Assembly (NCBI GenBank): GCA_036897095.1
Contig: JAYMSP010000380.1
Location: forward strand, 1-54,895
Source of the DNA: Plantago elongata
Taxonomy: Eukaryota > Streptophyta > Magnoliopsida > Lamiales > Plantaginaceae
Direction: 5' to 3'
DNA length: 54,895 nucleotides
Numbering within the stretch: the first letter of the stretch is position 1; each line of letters starts with the position of its first letter. Below are positions 19,045 through 28,767 of this stretch, one piece after another. The notes under the pieces were generated by a model. The model was given only the letters and a program-made list of their open reading frames with translations. It was not told the DNA's origin and did no database searches. The position numbers were made by a program, and so were the translations under genes.

Positions 19045-20007
19045 ATGGTTGAACTCGGCTTACCAATTGAGTTCACACTATTTCTACAATCTTTACCTAA
19101 AGTAAAAGGTTGGAGATCTGAAAGTCTATACCAATATCAAGGATGTTGGTTCCATGCCAAAGAGTTACGAGCAATCTTATCAGCTCAGAAACACTTTCAA
19201 GCCCAAGATTCCGACATCATAGTAACTTCCATACCAATATCAGGCACTATTTGGCTCAAGTCATTAGTTTACACCATTGTAAACCGTCTTCAACTTCTAG
19301 GGGACTTTGCAGAGTCCCTAAGACTAGACTGCAACCCACATGACCTCATACCATTCCTCGAATACAGCGTCTACAATGACGAATCTGCTCCTGATCTATT
19401 AAAAATTCCTTCTCCAAGGCTCTTCGCCACCCATGTCCCACACTCTTTGTTGCCAGAATCCATTAAGACAGCTCAAAGTCGTATTGTCTGTATCGGTCGC
19501 AATCCGCTCGACAATTTCATCTCATTATGGAAGATACAGATGAAGCTAAGGCCCGAAGATATGGGTCCTCTTGGCCTTGAAGAGGCATTTGATATGTACT
19601 GCAGGGGAGAGGTGCCTTTTGGTCCCTACTTGGACCATATGCTTGGTTACTGGCAGCAAAGCATTGAGGTACCAGAAAAGGTACTGTTTTTGAAGTATGA
19701 AGACATGAAAGAAGACAATGTGTCTAACATCAAGAAGCTGGCTGATTTTTTGAGTTTTCCATTTACTGTGGAGGAAGAGGAACGAGGCGTAATAGGTCAG
19801 GTATCATCTATGTGCAATTTTGAGAATTTGAAGGATTTTCGTGCAACTGTTACTAAAGGAGAGGGCAGTTCTGAAAAGATTGAGTACTTGAGAAAAGGTG
19901 AGGTGGGTGACTGGTTAAACTACCTTACACCTACAATGGCAGAGCAACTATCCAAGATTGTAGAAGAAAAGCTAAATGGATCAGGTCTAAAATTCAGAAA
20001 CGTCTAA
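19045..20007 (+). CDS. Cytosolic sulfotransferase (SOT family)
   Basis: The family transfers sulfate from PAPS to small acceptors such as flavonoids, desulfoglucosinolates, hydroxyjasmonate and brassinosteroids. This is a single exon of 320 residues, as usual for plant SOTs. Seen: a 5'-phosphosulfate loop TSIPISGTIWLKSL at 61-74, a probable catalytic His130 in FATHVPHSLLPESI, a 3'-phosphate site RIVCIGRNPLDNFISLW at 146-162 with Arg152 and Ser160, and the C-terminal RKGEVGDWLN at 283-292 (GxxGDW). The odd point is that the near-invariant lysine of PKSGTTW is Ile65 here (PISGTIW). That lysine contacts PAPS and is needed for activity in characterised enzymes, so activity is doubtful. The acceptor cannot be predicted. 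It is divergent from the OPR-like gene. Confidence 0.92.
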   Translation: MVELGLPIEFTLFLQSLPKVKGWRSESLYQYQGCWFHAKELRAILSAQKHFQAQDSDIIVTSIPISGTIWLKSLVYTIVNRLQLLGDFAESLRLDCNPHDLIPFLEYSVYNDESAPDLLKIPSPRLFATHVPHSLLPESIKTAQSRIVCIGRNPLDNFISLWKIQMKLRPEDMGPLGLEEAFDMYCRGEVPFGPYLDHMLGYWQQSIEVPEKVLFLKYEDMKEDNVSNIKKLADFLSFPFTVEEEERGVIGQVSSMCNFENLKDFRATVTKGEGSSEKIEYLRKGEVGDWLNYLTPTMAEQLSKIVEEKLNGSGLKFRNV

Positions 20008-20133
20008 AGTTCCCGGTTTAATAAATGCTCAGTAGTTTCCTTAATCTTTGACAAGGCTTTGATGTACAATCTCCTTTGATGTAAAATATCTACTTCTACT
20101 CGTGATAAAAAGGATGACAACTTGTATATCAAA

Positions 20134-20247
20134 TCACAGTTCAAACTCTGTTCTTGATAATATGTAGTACTATTCATTATATTCAAAATATCACAATTCA
20201 ATCTCTGTTCTTGATAATATGTAGTACTACTCATTGCATTCGAACAA
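20134..20247 (+). repeat. 57-bp tandem duplication
   Basis: Unit 1 (20134-20190) and unit 2 (20191-20247) share the core CTCTGTTCTTGATAATATG and a following TAGTACTA(T/C)TCATT. Identity is roughly 85-90 percent by eye. It lies in the 3' flank of the sulfotransferase gene. Nothing else was seen at 20008-20391. Confidence 0.85.
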
Positions 20248-20391
20248 CATTCATTCGTCTCAGTAATTCTCAAAACATTCAACTAAGTGAACTGCATCAA
20301 GTCATCAATAGTACCAGAATTCAGTAGTGAGACATTTCAAAAAGCTTTTACAAATAAAAGACGAGCAGAGTGAACTTGTCAAGATACCCTC

Positions 20392-21780
20392 TTATCCTTG
20401 AGTTGATTTGAGTGCAAAAGGAAAGACATTCTCATGAAACACAACATCCCCTGAAACAAATGGTGTCCCGGAAGATAAATCATAAACCTTGTATCCTTTT
20501 TTAGCATATCCTAAGAACAAACAGCGTAGCACACCAACATCACGTTTGTCCGGATTCACAGCACAACACAAGCACCCAATGACCTTTAGGCCTTCATATG
20601 ATGGTGGAACAGAGTGAAGTAGCTCAAAAGGAGTCTTGTTCTTTAGCAATGGTGAGGGGATACGGTTCATTAAATGAATCGCTGCCAATATAGTATCTCC
20701 CTGAAAAACTATGGGCAGCTTAGCGTGCATACTTATTGCCAGAGCAACATCAAATGCATCTCGTTGTTTATGCTCTACCACACAATGTTCTCGAGGCATA
20801 TACATCATAGACATGCCTTTCTCCCTATAAAACTCCTCGAAATAAAATTCAGCACTGTTGTCAGATACAACCATCATGACTCTACTTCCAAACTCAGCTT
20901 CAGTCATTGCACAAAATGATCGCAAATGTTTCTCCACCTCAGACGTATCTTTCATCAAGCAAGCCCATACATGCCTCGAGAAGTCATCCACAATGATGAA
21001 AAAGTACAAAGAGCCTGTTGAAGAAGGCATGATATAGGGCCCTCGAACACCACAATGAATCAACTCAAACACTCTTTTAGCCACAATTCTGTTAACAAAA
21101 GGCGAAACATCTTTCCCAGGTTTCAAGCAACACATGTTACATTCTTTGTGTAGCTCCACACCAGCAAGAGAAGGTATCACAGCCTGCAAACCACTCATAA
21201 TATCCGGCGAAACATGCCCTAGCCGCATATGCCAGAATTTCCCATCATCAACCTCAGGTTTCCCCCAACAAAATTGGTACAAGCGATTAACCATCTTACC
21301 CTCACCTATAACCCTATGTGGATTACTCGACTTGATAACACAACGACCACCACCCATACTAACTTCGCAAGGGACTGCCCTATTCAGTTTCACCAACGAC
21401 AGCAAGTTAACAAAAAACGTCGGCACATAAATCACATCGTGCAAAACCAAATCAGGTAGCAACTGTACTGTACCAACATGAGTAGCTTCTACTACATCTC
21501 CAATACCTTGTTCAAGATAGACTGAGCAATTTCTAACATTAGAAGTAAAATACTTCCGATCACAGATGATATTATAAGGAGCACTAGTAGACAAAATCCA
21601 GGTAAGTGAGGGGCTAAAACCATCGCAGCAATGTGATTTCTCGCTAGGTTGCTCGGTAAATGAGAAAGCCGGATAGTTACCTGCTAATTTTGCTGCTTCA
21701 TTCGCCGTAAAGCTTGAGAAATGGTGAGCTGCATGATCCTGGTTTGGTGCTGACCGTGAAGAGCTTTTGGAACCAGCCAT
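20392..21780 (-). CDS. Copia-derived protease-integrase ORF, active sites lost
   Basis: An uninterrupted 462-codon ORF collinear with the middle of a Ty1/Copia polyprotein. In order: a gag-spacer-like N-terminus; a protease-like segment at 61-70 reading WILSTSAPYN where Copia has a D-T/S-G triad; a GAG-pre-integrase zinc segment with His184, His189, Cys214 and Cys217; an integrase core (ELIHCGVRGPY, YFFIIVDDFSRHVWACLMK, VVSDNSAEF, CVVEHKQRD); and the IN C-terminal GKNKTPFELL-like and VFHENVFPF segments. The first integrase Asp is Gly244, while Asp307 and Glu336 remain. No reverse transcriptase or RNase H follows: the ORF stops just after VFHENVFPF. No LTRs were recognised nearby. It is either a truncated relic that has not yet gained stops or a domesticated fragment. 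Protein resemblance is certain; function is unknown. Confidence 0.8.
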   Translation of the reverse strand: MAGSKSSSRSAPNQDHAAHHFSSFTANEAAKLAGNYPAFSFTEQPSEKSHCCDGFSPSLTWILSTSAPYNIICDRKYFTSNVRNCSVYLEQGIGDVVEATHVGTVQLLPDLVLHDVIYVPTFFVNLLSLVKLNRAVPCEVSMGGGRCVIKSSNPHRVIGEGKMVNRLYQFCWGKPEVDDGKFWHMRLGHVSPDIMSGLQAVIPSLAGVELHKECNMCCLKPGKDVSPFVNRIVAKRVFELIHCGVRGPYIMPSSTGSLYFFIIVDDFSRHVWACLMKDTSEVEKHLRSFCAMTEAEFGSRVMMVVSDNSAEFYFEEFYREKGMSMMYMPREHCVVEHKQRDAFDVALAISMHAKLPIVFQGDTILAAIHLMNRIPSPLLKNKTPFELLHSVPPSYEGLKVIGCLCCAVNPDKRDVGVLRCLFLGYAKKGYKVYDLSSGTPFVSGDVVFHENVFPFALKSTQG

Positions 21781-22684
21781 GGCGCCGTGAAATTCAGAGT
21801 GGAGATGAACGAAACTGGTTATCCAGGGTTTCTCTACCAGTTTCTAGAAGGCTGTATGTAAATGGAATTGTGATTTCTCGTTTCCTTTTTCTTTCTTTGC
21901 ACAGGAGATAACCGCAGTCTCTACGGCCACACTGACATAAATCCGGTGTGAGTTCTTTTTCAAATTTAAAACTAGAAACAAACAAAGAAACCCGCGGTTT
22001 TTGAATTCGAGAATATTTGAGTTGTTACGTTTTCAATAGTACCTTAAGTTGTCGTAGTTTGACTTTGGTACTTTTTAGTTATTGATTGTCCGATTTGATT
22101 ATATGTAACACGTGGCAGTCCGATTTTAATACCTTTTAATGTATTAATCATCCAAATTAAGTATAAGTAACAAGTGAAAGTTCGATTTTGACATATGACA
22201 GGTTAATAAAAAGATACGTGTAATGACAAAACAATGTATATTTACATTCTTACATAGCATTAATTAAAATATTTTCTTTAATTATCACTGTACGAAATGA
22301 GTTGGCTTGTGAAATATGAGAGATATCGTAATATCAAAATTAACCAAGATGTTTAAACGCGTCCTGTTAGAATCATAGTGATATCTTGCATTGGCAGGTC
22401 GATTATGCATTAGAACTGGGTGACTTGGGTATCTAAAGTTCGACAGGTGGTATGATCATTCTGTTACAACCGGATAATTATATATTAGCACGAGACAAGC
22501 ATTAAGCTTCATCATAACTTAAAAACAACCAGTCTACTGAAAAATTAACAGGGCATTTCTATCTTCGTGGCTTTGTATATCAGGAAAGAAAACGGGGCAA
22601 TGTGGGAGGTCGATCAAGTATCCGGTCCAAACCCGTAAAAAACTGAACATGGATACCAGAAAGTATGCACTAAAATCAAATACC
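21781..22684. other. AT-rich intergenic spacer
   Basis: No gene is supported. The part near 22040-22200 has two loosely similar stretches containing 'AGTCCGATTTTAATACC' and 'AAGTTCGATTTTGACA', which look like repeat debris. An ACACGTGGCA G-box-like site occurs near 22109. Confidence 0.45.
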
Positions 22685-23546
22685 GTAAAACCTATATAAA
22701 TTAATAATATTGAAATTGAAATATTTTATTAATTTAACGAGATATATCGATAAATTAATATTTTTTTAATTTAAAGATATTTTACGTATGATCTTTAAAT
22801 TGCTTTCAACACTGCAAAATTCGTTTGGCGAATTCAACCAGCTCAAGTGATTTAGACGATTCAAATTCTAGAGAAGACATTCATGAGCCTGAGAACTTGA
22901 TTACGGTTATGCATAATCTACACAAAATAGATGTGAATCATTTGCTAGATTTTCCTGGTGAAAAAAAAAAATGTTACGGGGTTCAAAGTATTGAATAAAT
23001 TGTAGCATATCTCATTTAAAATTCGATCACTCGAAAAGAACTTTTGCAAGCAGCAACAACTCTTCAGAACTTTTTATTGCAATATGAGAAGTCAACTTTC
23101 CCACCCTCCTTAAGTGCAATGGGAAAATTCAAATGTAAACTCAATATAGATTTAAAGTTCAACAAAAAATAAGTTACTATAGATTCATTTTTTACTAGAT
23201 AATTTTAAAATTTTAGGAACTGATTGGATAGAATTTGAGTGGACTTTTTCAATTGAGATTGGTTTTTTTTTTATAAAATGTTCTATTTGAATTGGGAGAT
23301 GGCCACTCCAGCGGTATAACAAACAACCACTTAAAATTGTATCGCACACACAATTATATAAAAATATTTTAGCAATTATTAATTAATAGTTTCATTGAAA
23401 CCAATATATATAATTTCAAAATAGCTATTATCTTATTATTTTATCGATTAGGGTCCAATTTTATACTGATCTCAAATAGGGACTGGACAAATTATTAATT
23501 TTATCGAAGTTATTAATTTATCGAGTATTAATTTATAGTGGTTTTA
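22685..23546. mobile_element. Non-autonomous TIR transposon relic, about 0.86 kb
   Basis: The left end reads GTAAAACCTATATAAATTAA. The right end, reverse-complemented, reads GTAAAACCACTATAAATTAA. Both continue with AT-rich TAATA..ATCGATAAATTAATA motifs, so the termini are inverted repeats of several tens of bases. There is no intact ORF inside. Such 'GTAAAACCTCTATAAATTAATA' ends recur in many plant genomes. I did not find a clear target duplication and leave the superfamily open. Confidence 0.65.
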
Positions 23547-24071
23547 CCGTACCCATCATAAACTCACAGCGAGGAAGCATCTGGATTTGCACCATAATCA
23601 AATCAGAGAAACAGAACTCATTTCCAGCAGCAACCCATTTATTAATTTCAAAATCTCAACAAAACAGATACAGGGCACTCATTCCTTTTCCACATGCTAT
23701 ATGAAAAGAATCAAAGGAACATGTGAAAATTTGAGTAACAAGTGATCAGTCTCTTGAACAAATTCAGCACTTGACAAGCAGGAACAATCTGAAACAATCT
23801 GCTTACTTGTACCAGAAACAAGATACTGCTTCGTGTTGACATTAGTAACTCAGACTTTTCCAGGTTATCTGAAGGAAATATTCACTGGACTCATGCATTC
23901 TGAACAACTACAAAATTCAGAATATTCACGGCTTATTTGGCTAGCTCTTTAGTCATTACAAATGATGCTCCAGGTGCAGCAAGTATACCGATCAAAACTT
24001 TTGTAATAAAGTCAATCACGAATTGAAATGAATTGCCAGAATCTGCAAACATGAGCTACTCCAACAAGAAT
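23547..24071 (-). other. Spacer and 3' UTR of the NDUFAF6-like gene
   Basis: The part nearest 24071 is likely 3' UTR of the minus-strand NDUFAF6-like gene. No separate gene was seen. Confidence 0.45.
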
Positions 24072-24977
24072 TCAGTATTTTCCTCTCCATGAATACCACT
24101 TTAGCTTTAACTGGAACCACAATGGAGGAACCCCAAGAATACCTTGATTTAATCTTGGATCAAACACATCAAACTGAACACGACTGAGTGTGTCAAGGGT
24201 AACCTGTGTAGGGACAGCTGCAAGAAGTACCGGAAGAGCCTCAGCAGGCACTGTTCCAGCTAACTGACGTGCTTTCTGCAGATGTGCATTAGCAACGGAA
24301 GCAATATCAAAAACTGCACTGCTCAATCCCTCACGAGAATCCATCCGAATATGAGGTTGCCCATTATGATTTACAAGCAGCCCATGTTTTTCAGCCACTT
24401 CAATTGGTATATACGGAAAATGACGTGTTTTATTAGCATGGTAGGGCAGAGACTTAAGAAGCAACAGAAGTCCACTTGCCTTGCCAATATGTGAGACAGC
24501 ATGATCTGCTGTGGTAGAGTTGATGCCACCTGCTTGGAGTGTTGAGTACAAAATTGTTGACGCTGTTTCTTCAGCATACTTCTCTAATTCTTGTACGGTT
24601 TTCGGAATATCAGTATTCTCTCTTTTTGCATCATTAATCCGAGCTTCAACCGAGCGTTTTAACCAACTCTTGTTTACCTTTTGCTCTGATATAACCGAAG
24701 CAAGTGCCAGGGCTACTGGATGCTCAATTAGTTTGTTGGAAAATATCTTGTCAATGGCTTCTTGCCACCATAAAAGGCGCATGAGACCAATTGTTGGATC
24801 AGAAGCAACATCTACTGCTTTGGCTGTTTCAACGTTGAATGCCCGCAGTGCAAATGCAGATTTACGCATGTTTGGTGGAAGTTCAAGAAGGCAAAGATAG
24901 TGGTGATAGTCATAGTTCCGCACTTGCTGAACACAATAGGAAAATGCCGCCCGTGCCCCACTAGATGAACCACTCAT
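24072..24977 (-). CDS. NDUFAF6-like complex I assembly factor
   Basis: A squalene/phytoene-synthase-fold protein of 301 residues in one coding exon. The match is to NADH dehydrogenase (ubiquinone) complex I assembly factor 6, which acts in mitochondria on early complex I assembly; it is not a carotenoid enzyme. Seen: SYCVQQVRNYDYHHYLCLLE, LPPNMRKSAFALRAFNVETA, GLMRLLWWQEAIDKIF, HPVALALASVI, HIGKASGLLLLLKSLPYH and LDTLSRVQFDVFDP. The DxxxD motifs of true prenyl synthases are absent, as expected. The start has no obvious presequence. The 5' UTR is interrupted by an intron (24993-25848), and a short uORF ends on this start codon (see 24977-25886). Confidence 0.88.
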   Translation of the reverse strand: MSGSSSGARAAFSYCVQQVRNYDYHHYLCLLELPPNMRKSAFALRAFNVETAKAVDVASDPTIGLMRLLWWQEAIDKIFSNKLIEHPVALALASVISEQKVNKSWLKRSVEARINDAKRENTDIPKTVQELEKYAEETASTILYSTLQAGGINSTTADHAVSHIGKASGLLLLLKSLPYHANKTRHFPYIPIEVAEKHGLLVNHNGQPHIRMDSREGLSSAVFDIASVANAHLQKARQLAGTVPAEALPVLLAAVPTQVTLDTLSRVQFDVFDPRLNQGILGVPPLWFQLKLKWYSWRGKY

Positions 24978-25886
24978 CAGAACCGTTCACTTCTGCAAGC
25001 AATTTAAGTAGAGATGAAAAACAAGTAGAAATACCGGAAATTATGTACTTATTCAGTTCATCTACAAGGATCACTCTGATTCATCATTCCATTAAATGGC
25101 CTCGAACAATATACTATCCAAAATAGAAAAAAGAACACACTTTGAAATTTTATATACTCAAGAACCTAACAGAGTGATAAAAAATTCTAAATCTCTCTCC
25201 TTTCCTAGCATTTCAAAATTATCCCTAATTTCATCCATAGTCAAACAAATGGCTTCAACTTCTACTATTGTCAATAAGAATTGCATGTCTGGAACTTGGA
25301 AGGTAAAAGTGGGATAGGTTTTGAACCTTGTCAAGTTAGACAGTCTTGTCCCAGGATTCTCTCATAGTCTCAATTGATCTCGAATGTCAACGTGTAACGA
25401 GGTTCATACGAAATCTACCCCGGGAATTTACGAGACAGCATGAAACTAATAGGCTTTCACATAGTTTAAATAGAACTGAAATGTAAGTTTATAGTATATG
25501 GTAAATGCTAATAGCAATAAGCTCAGAGAATAACCATTTAACCATAACAATATCTCAATTCTTAACTTAGTAAATACCAAGAACAAACAAGAAGAACCAA
25601 GTAATTCCAGCAACTATCAGATCTCAGACAATCAACAAACAAGGACAGACAAATACATATGAATGCTTCAAAACCCAGCTCAGATCAGCTAAGATGGGCA
25701 AAATTGATTCGGTATAAAAAGTTTCTTCAGAGAAACAGAAATGTTCCATTTTCATTGATTTTCAGAAGAAATAAACGCATGGATGTACTATAAGCAAAAT
25801 CCTCCAGCTAATGTCTGGTTTAGAGGGAGAAAAGCAAGAAATTGGTACCTTGGATCAACAGGACGGAAGAGGTTGCAAATGCTCAT
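24977..25886 (-). promoter_or_regulatory. Spliced uORF ending on the main start codon
   Basis: On the minus strand an ATG at 25886-25884 opens 12 codons plus two bases to a donor (CCAAG then GTACCA, exon end 25849). After the 5' UTR intron (24993-25848, acceptor TTGCAG) the frame continues 24992-24977 to TGA. The A of that TGA (24977) is the A of the main ATG, so the junction reads TGATG. The uORF is 17 sense codons. The alternative acceptor 3 bases downstream gives the same stop. The layout is one known to allow termination-coupled reinitiation and so translational control. That role is inference, since transcription start is unproven. The 856-base intron itself holds no gene that I can see. 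Confidence 0.6.
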
Positions 25887-26016
25887 GGAGTCTGGGAAAA
25901 AGGAGAGACAGTGCCTATCGATCGGTCGATTTGAAGGTGCAAGTGAAATTAGGTTGCAATTGGGATTGAGCTAGAAACTTGTTCATATAACTTTTGGTGA
26001 TAAAGGATTACAAGAA

Positions 26017-26089
26017 GCGCCTGTAGCTCAGTGGATAGAGCGTCTGTTTCCTAAGCAGAAAGTCGAAGGTTCGACCCCTTCCTGGCGCG
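26017..26089 (+). tRNA. tRNA-Arg (anticodon CCT)
   Basis: Standard 73-nt cloverleaf without intron: acceptor GCGCCTG / CTGGCGC with one T-T mismatch at pair 6-67, D-stem GCTC/GAGC, anticodon stem TCTGT/GCAGA with loop TTCCTAA (anticodon CCT at 26050-26052), T-stem GAAGG/CCTTC with loop TTCGACC, and discriminator G. The A box and B box (GGTTCGACC) are intact. It decodes AGG. Confidence 0.97.
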
Positions 26090-26092
26090 GAA

Positions 26093-26098
26093 TTTTTT
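26093..26098 (+). terminator. Pol III T6 terminator of tRNA-Arg
   Basis: A run of six T residues starts four bases after the tRNA discriminator base. This is the expected RNA polymerase III stop. Confidence 0.85.
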
Positions 26099-26640
26099 GG
26101 TTTTTCGTTTTTTAATTTCGACTTATTCAGTTCAATTATCTGGTTTTGTCGCGGTTTCTGAATTGAGTTTGAGTCCTCCGATCCGAACTATATCCCAGTT
26201 TGTGTCCTTCGGTTTCTATCGGGTCTTTTTGATTTTTCGTTTTTTAATTTCGACTTCTTCGGTTCAATTATCCGGTTTTATGGCAGTTTCTTAATTGAGT
26301 TTGAGTCCTCCGATCCAAATTGTTTCCAGTTTGTGTCCTTCACTTTCTATCGGGTCGGCTATGGTTTTGTTGGGTTGGCTCTTCGGCTTGGAAGTGTTCA
26401 AATTTTCATTTTTAGTTCAATTTTCAAGTTTTATCGGGTCAGCTTCTGCGCGTTTTCTTGATTAAGTTTGAGTCCTCCAATCCGAGTTATTTTTCGGTTT
26501 GCATCGTTCAGCTTCTGCGCGGTTTCTTGATTAAGTTTGAGTCCTCCAATCCGAGTTATTTCCCATTTTGCATCGTCCAGTTTCTATTGGGTCGGTTATG
26601 GTTTTTGTCAGGTTGGCTCTTCGGCTTGAAAATTTTCAAA
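26097..26640 (+). repeat. Degenerate nested tandem repeat beside the tRNA
   Basis: A core resembling TTGAGTTTGAGTCCTCCGAT recurs at about 26163, 26295, 26463 and 26532. The first two copies lie in 132-base units that share TTTTTCGTTTTTTAATTTCG. The last two lie in 69-base units that begin AGCTTCTGCGCG. A further pair, GGTTGGCTCTTCGGCTTG near 26373 and 26612, brackets them. It looks like a decaying minisatellite with more than one duplication step. Its small open frames follow the repeats and are not genes. Confidence 0.8.
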
Positions 26641-27179
26641 TTTTCATTTTTAAGTCGAGTGAGTTTTAAGAGAGACCAACGTTATATAAAGACTTAAGAG
26701 ACTAACTTATATTAATTATAAACTTGCCCCAATACAAAAGCTCCATTCCAAACTACCCCATCCAATCAAAGGCCAGAAGTTGAATCTTTCTAAATGGGTA
26801 TATGGATATGTATATAAACAAAAATCCAAACCACATTTCTCATATCTCACTCAAATCCTGGAGACGTCTTTCTCATCCACCATACAAAATTGTCTCTCTA
26901 GAAATCTCCTCCATTCGCCGGAAAGCAGCCTTTTCAACGTGGTTTCTGTCGAATCAAGCCCTAGAAAACTTGGTTTCTGTCGAATCAACCCCTATGAATC
27001 TCAAATTGAAGCAAACAAGCAACGGTAAGGTGTTGATATCAGCTAGTTATAGATCAAATCAATGTTTATTTCTATTATTTTGATCTCGATCTAGTTTTTT
27101 GACAATTCCAGTTAAAATTTTGATTTAGCTCAAAATCGCGTAACTAGTTTTGAAAATGTTCTAGCTAATTTATGTTATG
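26641..27179. other. Gene-free AT-rich stretch
   Basis: Two short overlapping open frames at 26780-27083 show no family resemblance. Near 26932-26996 'GTTTCTGTCGAATCAA(G/C)CCCTA' occurs twice, about 32 bases apart, a small tandem duplication. Nothing else was seen. Confidence 0.5.
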
Positions 27180-28230
27180 TTTTGGCTTAAATCTGTAATG
27201 TTCTTGCTTATATGTCGGATGCTCAACTAAACATAGTATATATGTATATTCTCCAAAATTGATGTGTCTACTACGATTTGGTTGTTCATCCACCGATCTA
27301 CTCAAATCATGTCCGTATGTAAGTTTCAACAATGTTTTTATTCAAATGTTAAGTGATGGATGATTTTTTGCACAATAGAAATTGAAATCATGTCCTCATG
27401 TAATGCTCTACATTATTCGTGTAATGTTCAAAGACGTTGTTACATCAATATTATGTGTCTAATTTTTACAATGTTGTACATTATATGTGTAATGTTCTTG
27501 ATGTATCTCTGTACTGTTTTCGTAAATATATTAGTTTACTGTGTTACATGAATGTTTTATCTAATGTCTATAATGTTCTACGTTATCAGTGTAATGTTCT
27601 ACGTGATTTGGATAATGTGATATATGTTCAATGTTCCCCACTCATATATTTAATGTTACTATTTATGTTACTAATGTTTTGTTTAATGTTTAAGGTGTTA
27701 GATGATTCCTCAATCCTGTCAGTACCGACTGCAAGTAAAAAAAAATGCATTGAATATGTCCTTGACCTTGATTATAATGTTCTTACGTATATACGCAATG
27801 TCCTCAATCATGAATATAAATATTTTTCAAGTATATATTACGATTTCCACAATATATGTACGTATTGTAATGTTCTCATTTATACGATTGATGTTCAAGA
27901 GTATAATGTTCTTAACTATAGCGGTATTGTTTACAACTATTTATATGTAATGTTCATCTATATTTGGGTAATGTTATAAACTATTTGAGTAATGTTCTTA
28001 TCTATCTATCTATCTAAAATGACGGTTCATTTTTGATTTTATCTGAAATGGATCTACTCAATAACCTGCGAAATTATGTAACCCGATCTTGCAACCCGCA
28101 AAATAAATTGGAATTGTGGTAAATTCACCTATTTTAGTTATGTTTTTGCCTATTCGAGTAATGTACTGAACTATTTAAGTAATGTGCTCGTTTATTTGTG
28201 AATGACAGTTTAATATCATATCAAAATCGT
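27180..28230 (+). repeat. Dispersed short repeats with AATGTTC core
   Basis: The word AATGTTC, usually as GTAATGTTCT or ATAATGTTCT, occurs about eleven times on the + strand between 27198 and 28000. It continues as the related AATGT(A/G)CT further on. Spacing is irregular, roughly 20-100 bases, and the motif is strand-biased. The 180-codon open frame at 27437-27979 is only this AT-rich repeat read through. Related segments containing AACCTGC and ACCCG.. at about 28065-28110 and 28243-28290 suggest a transposon interior or terminal repeat array of unknown family. Confidence 0.6.
28001..28016 (+). repeat. (TCTA)4 microsatellite
   Basis: Four perfect TCTA units inside the AATGTTC-rich region. 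Confidence 0.9.
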
Positions 28231-28767
28231 TTATGATCCGAAAACCTGCAGAAACTGTTTTAACCCGGTTTCATGATCCGCAAGAAATGTACAGTAATGC
28301 ATTAATTTCCATTTCAGTCCGTCTTTTTCATCTCAATTAAATGTTAGTATTTTAGAAGACTTTGGAACTATATACAAAACAGTCCATTTGAATTGGATTT
28401 TTCTAATTTAAATGGTATAAGTCAACCCTTCATGTTTTAAGTCTTAAGTCTGACCCTGCACGTGTCAATATAGTGTTAGTACACTGTTTGCGTACTAAAA
28501 TCTGAAAACTTAGCCAGAAACGTAAAATATCAATTTGGCATAATGTAGTAGAATCTGAACTTGCAGTAAGCCAAATTCAGAAACTTGTGTTTTCCTATGG
28601 ACAAAAACAACTAGAGTAAATGACAACATTACAGACAAAAATACAACTATACCAAGTTTCTGAATCCTCATGCGGTTAAATATGGCAATAGATTCAGGAA
28701 ACTACTGTCAAATCCTCTTTTTGTACAGATGTTTCAATAATGGCAGTTCCACTCCTCCATGTTAAAC
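28231..28767. other. Spacer and 3' flank of the FRS gene
   Basis: AT-rich. The part nearest 28767 is probably 3' UTR of the minus-strand FAR1-related gene. No gene was seen. Confidence 0.45.

Noticed and set aside
24072-24977. Phytoene or squalene synthase
   Set aside because: It has the same fold, but the Asp-rich motifs needed for prenyl diphosphate chemistry are missing and the length and motifs fit NDUFAF6.
26097-26294. 65-codon open frame with repeated VQLSGF(V/M)AVS
   Set aside because: The repetition reflects the 132-base DNA tandem repeat, not a protein repeat.
27437-27979. 180-codon open frame
   Set aside because: Tyr/Asn/Val-rich translation of AT-rich AATGTTC repeats, with no domain and repeats in every frame.
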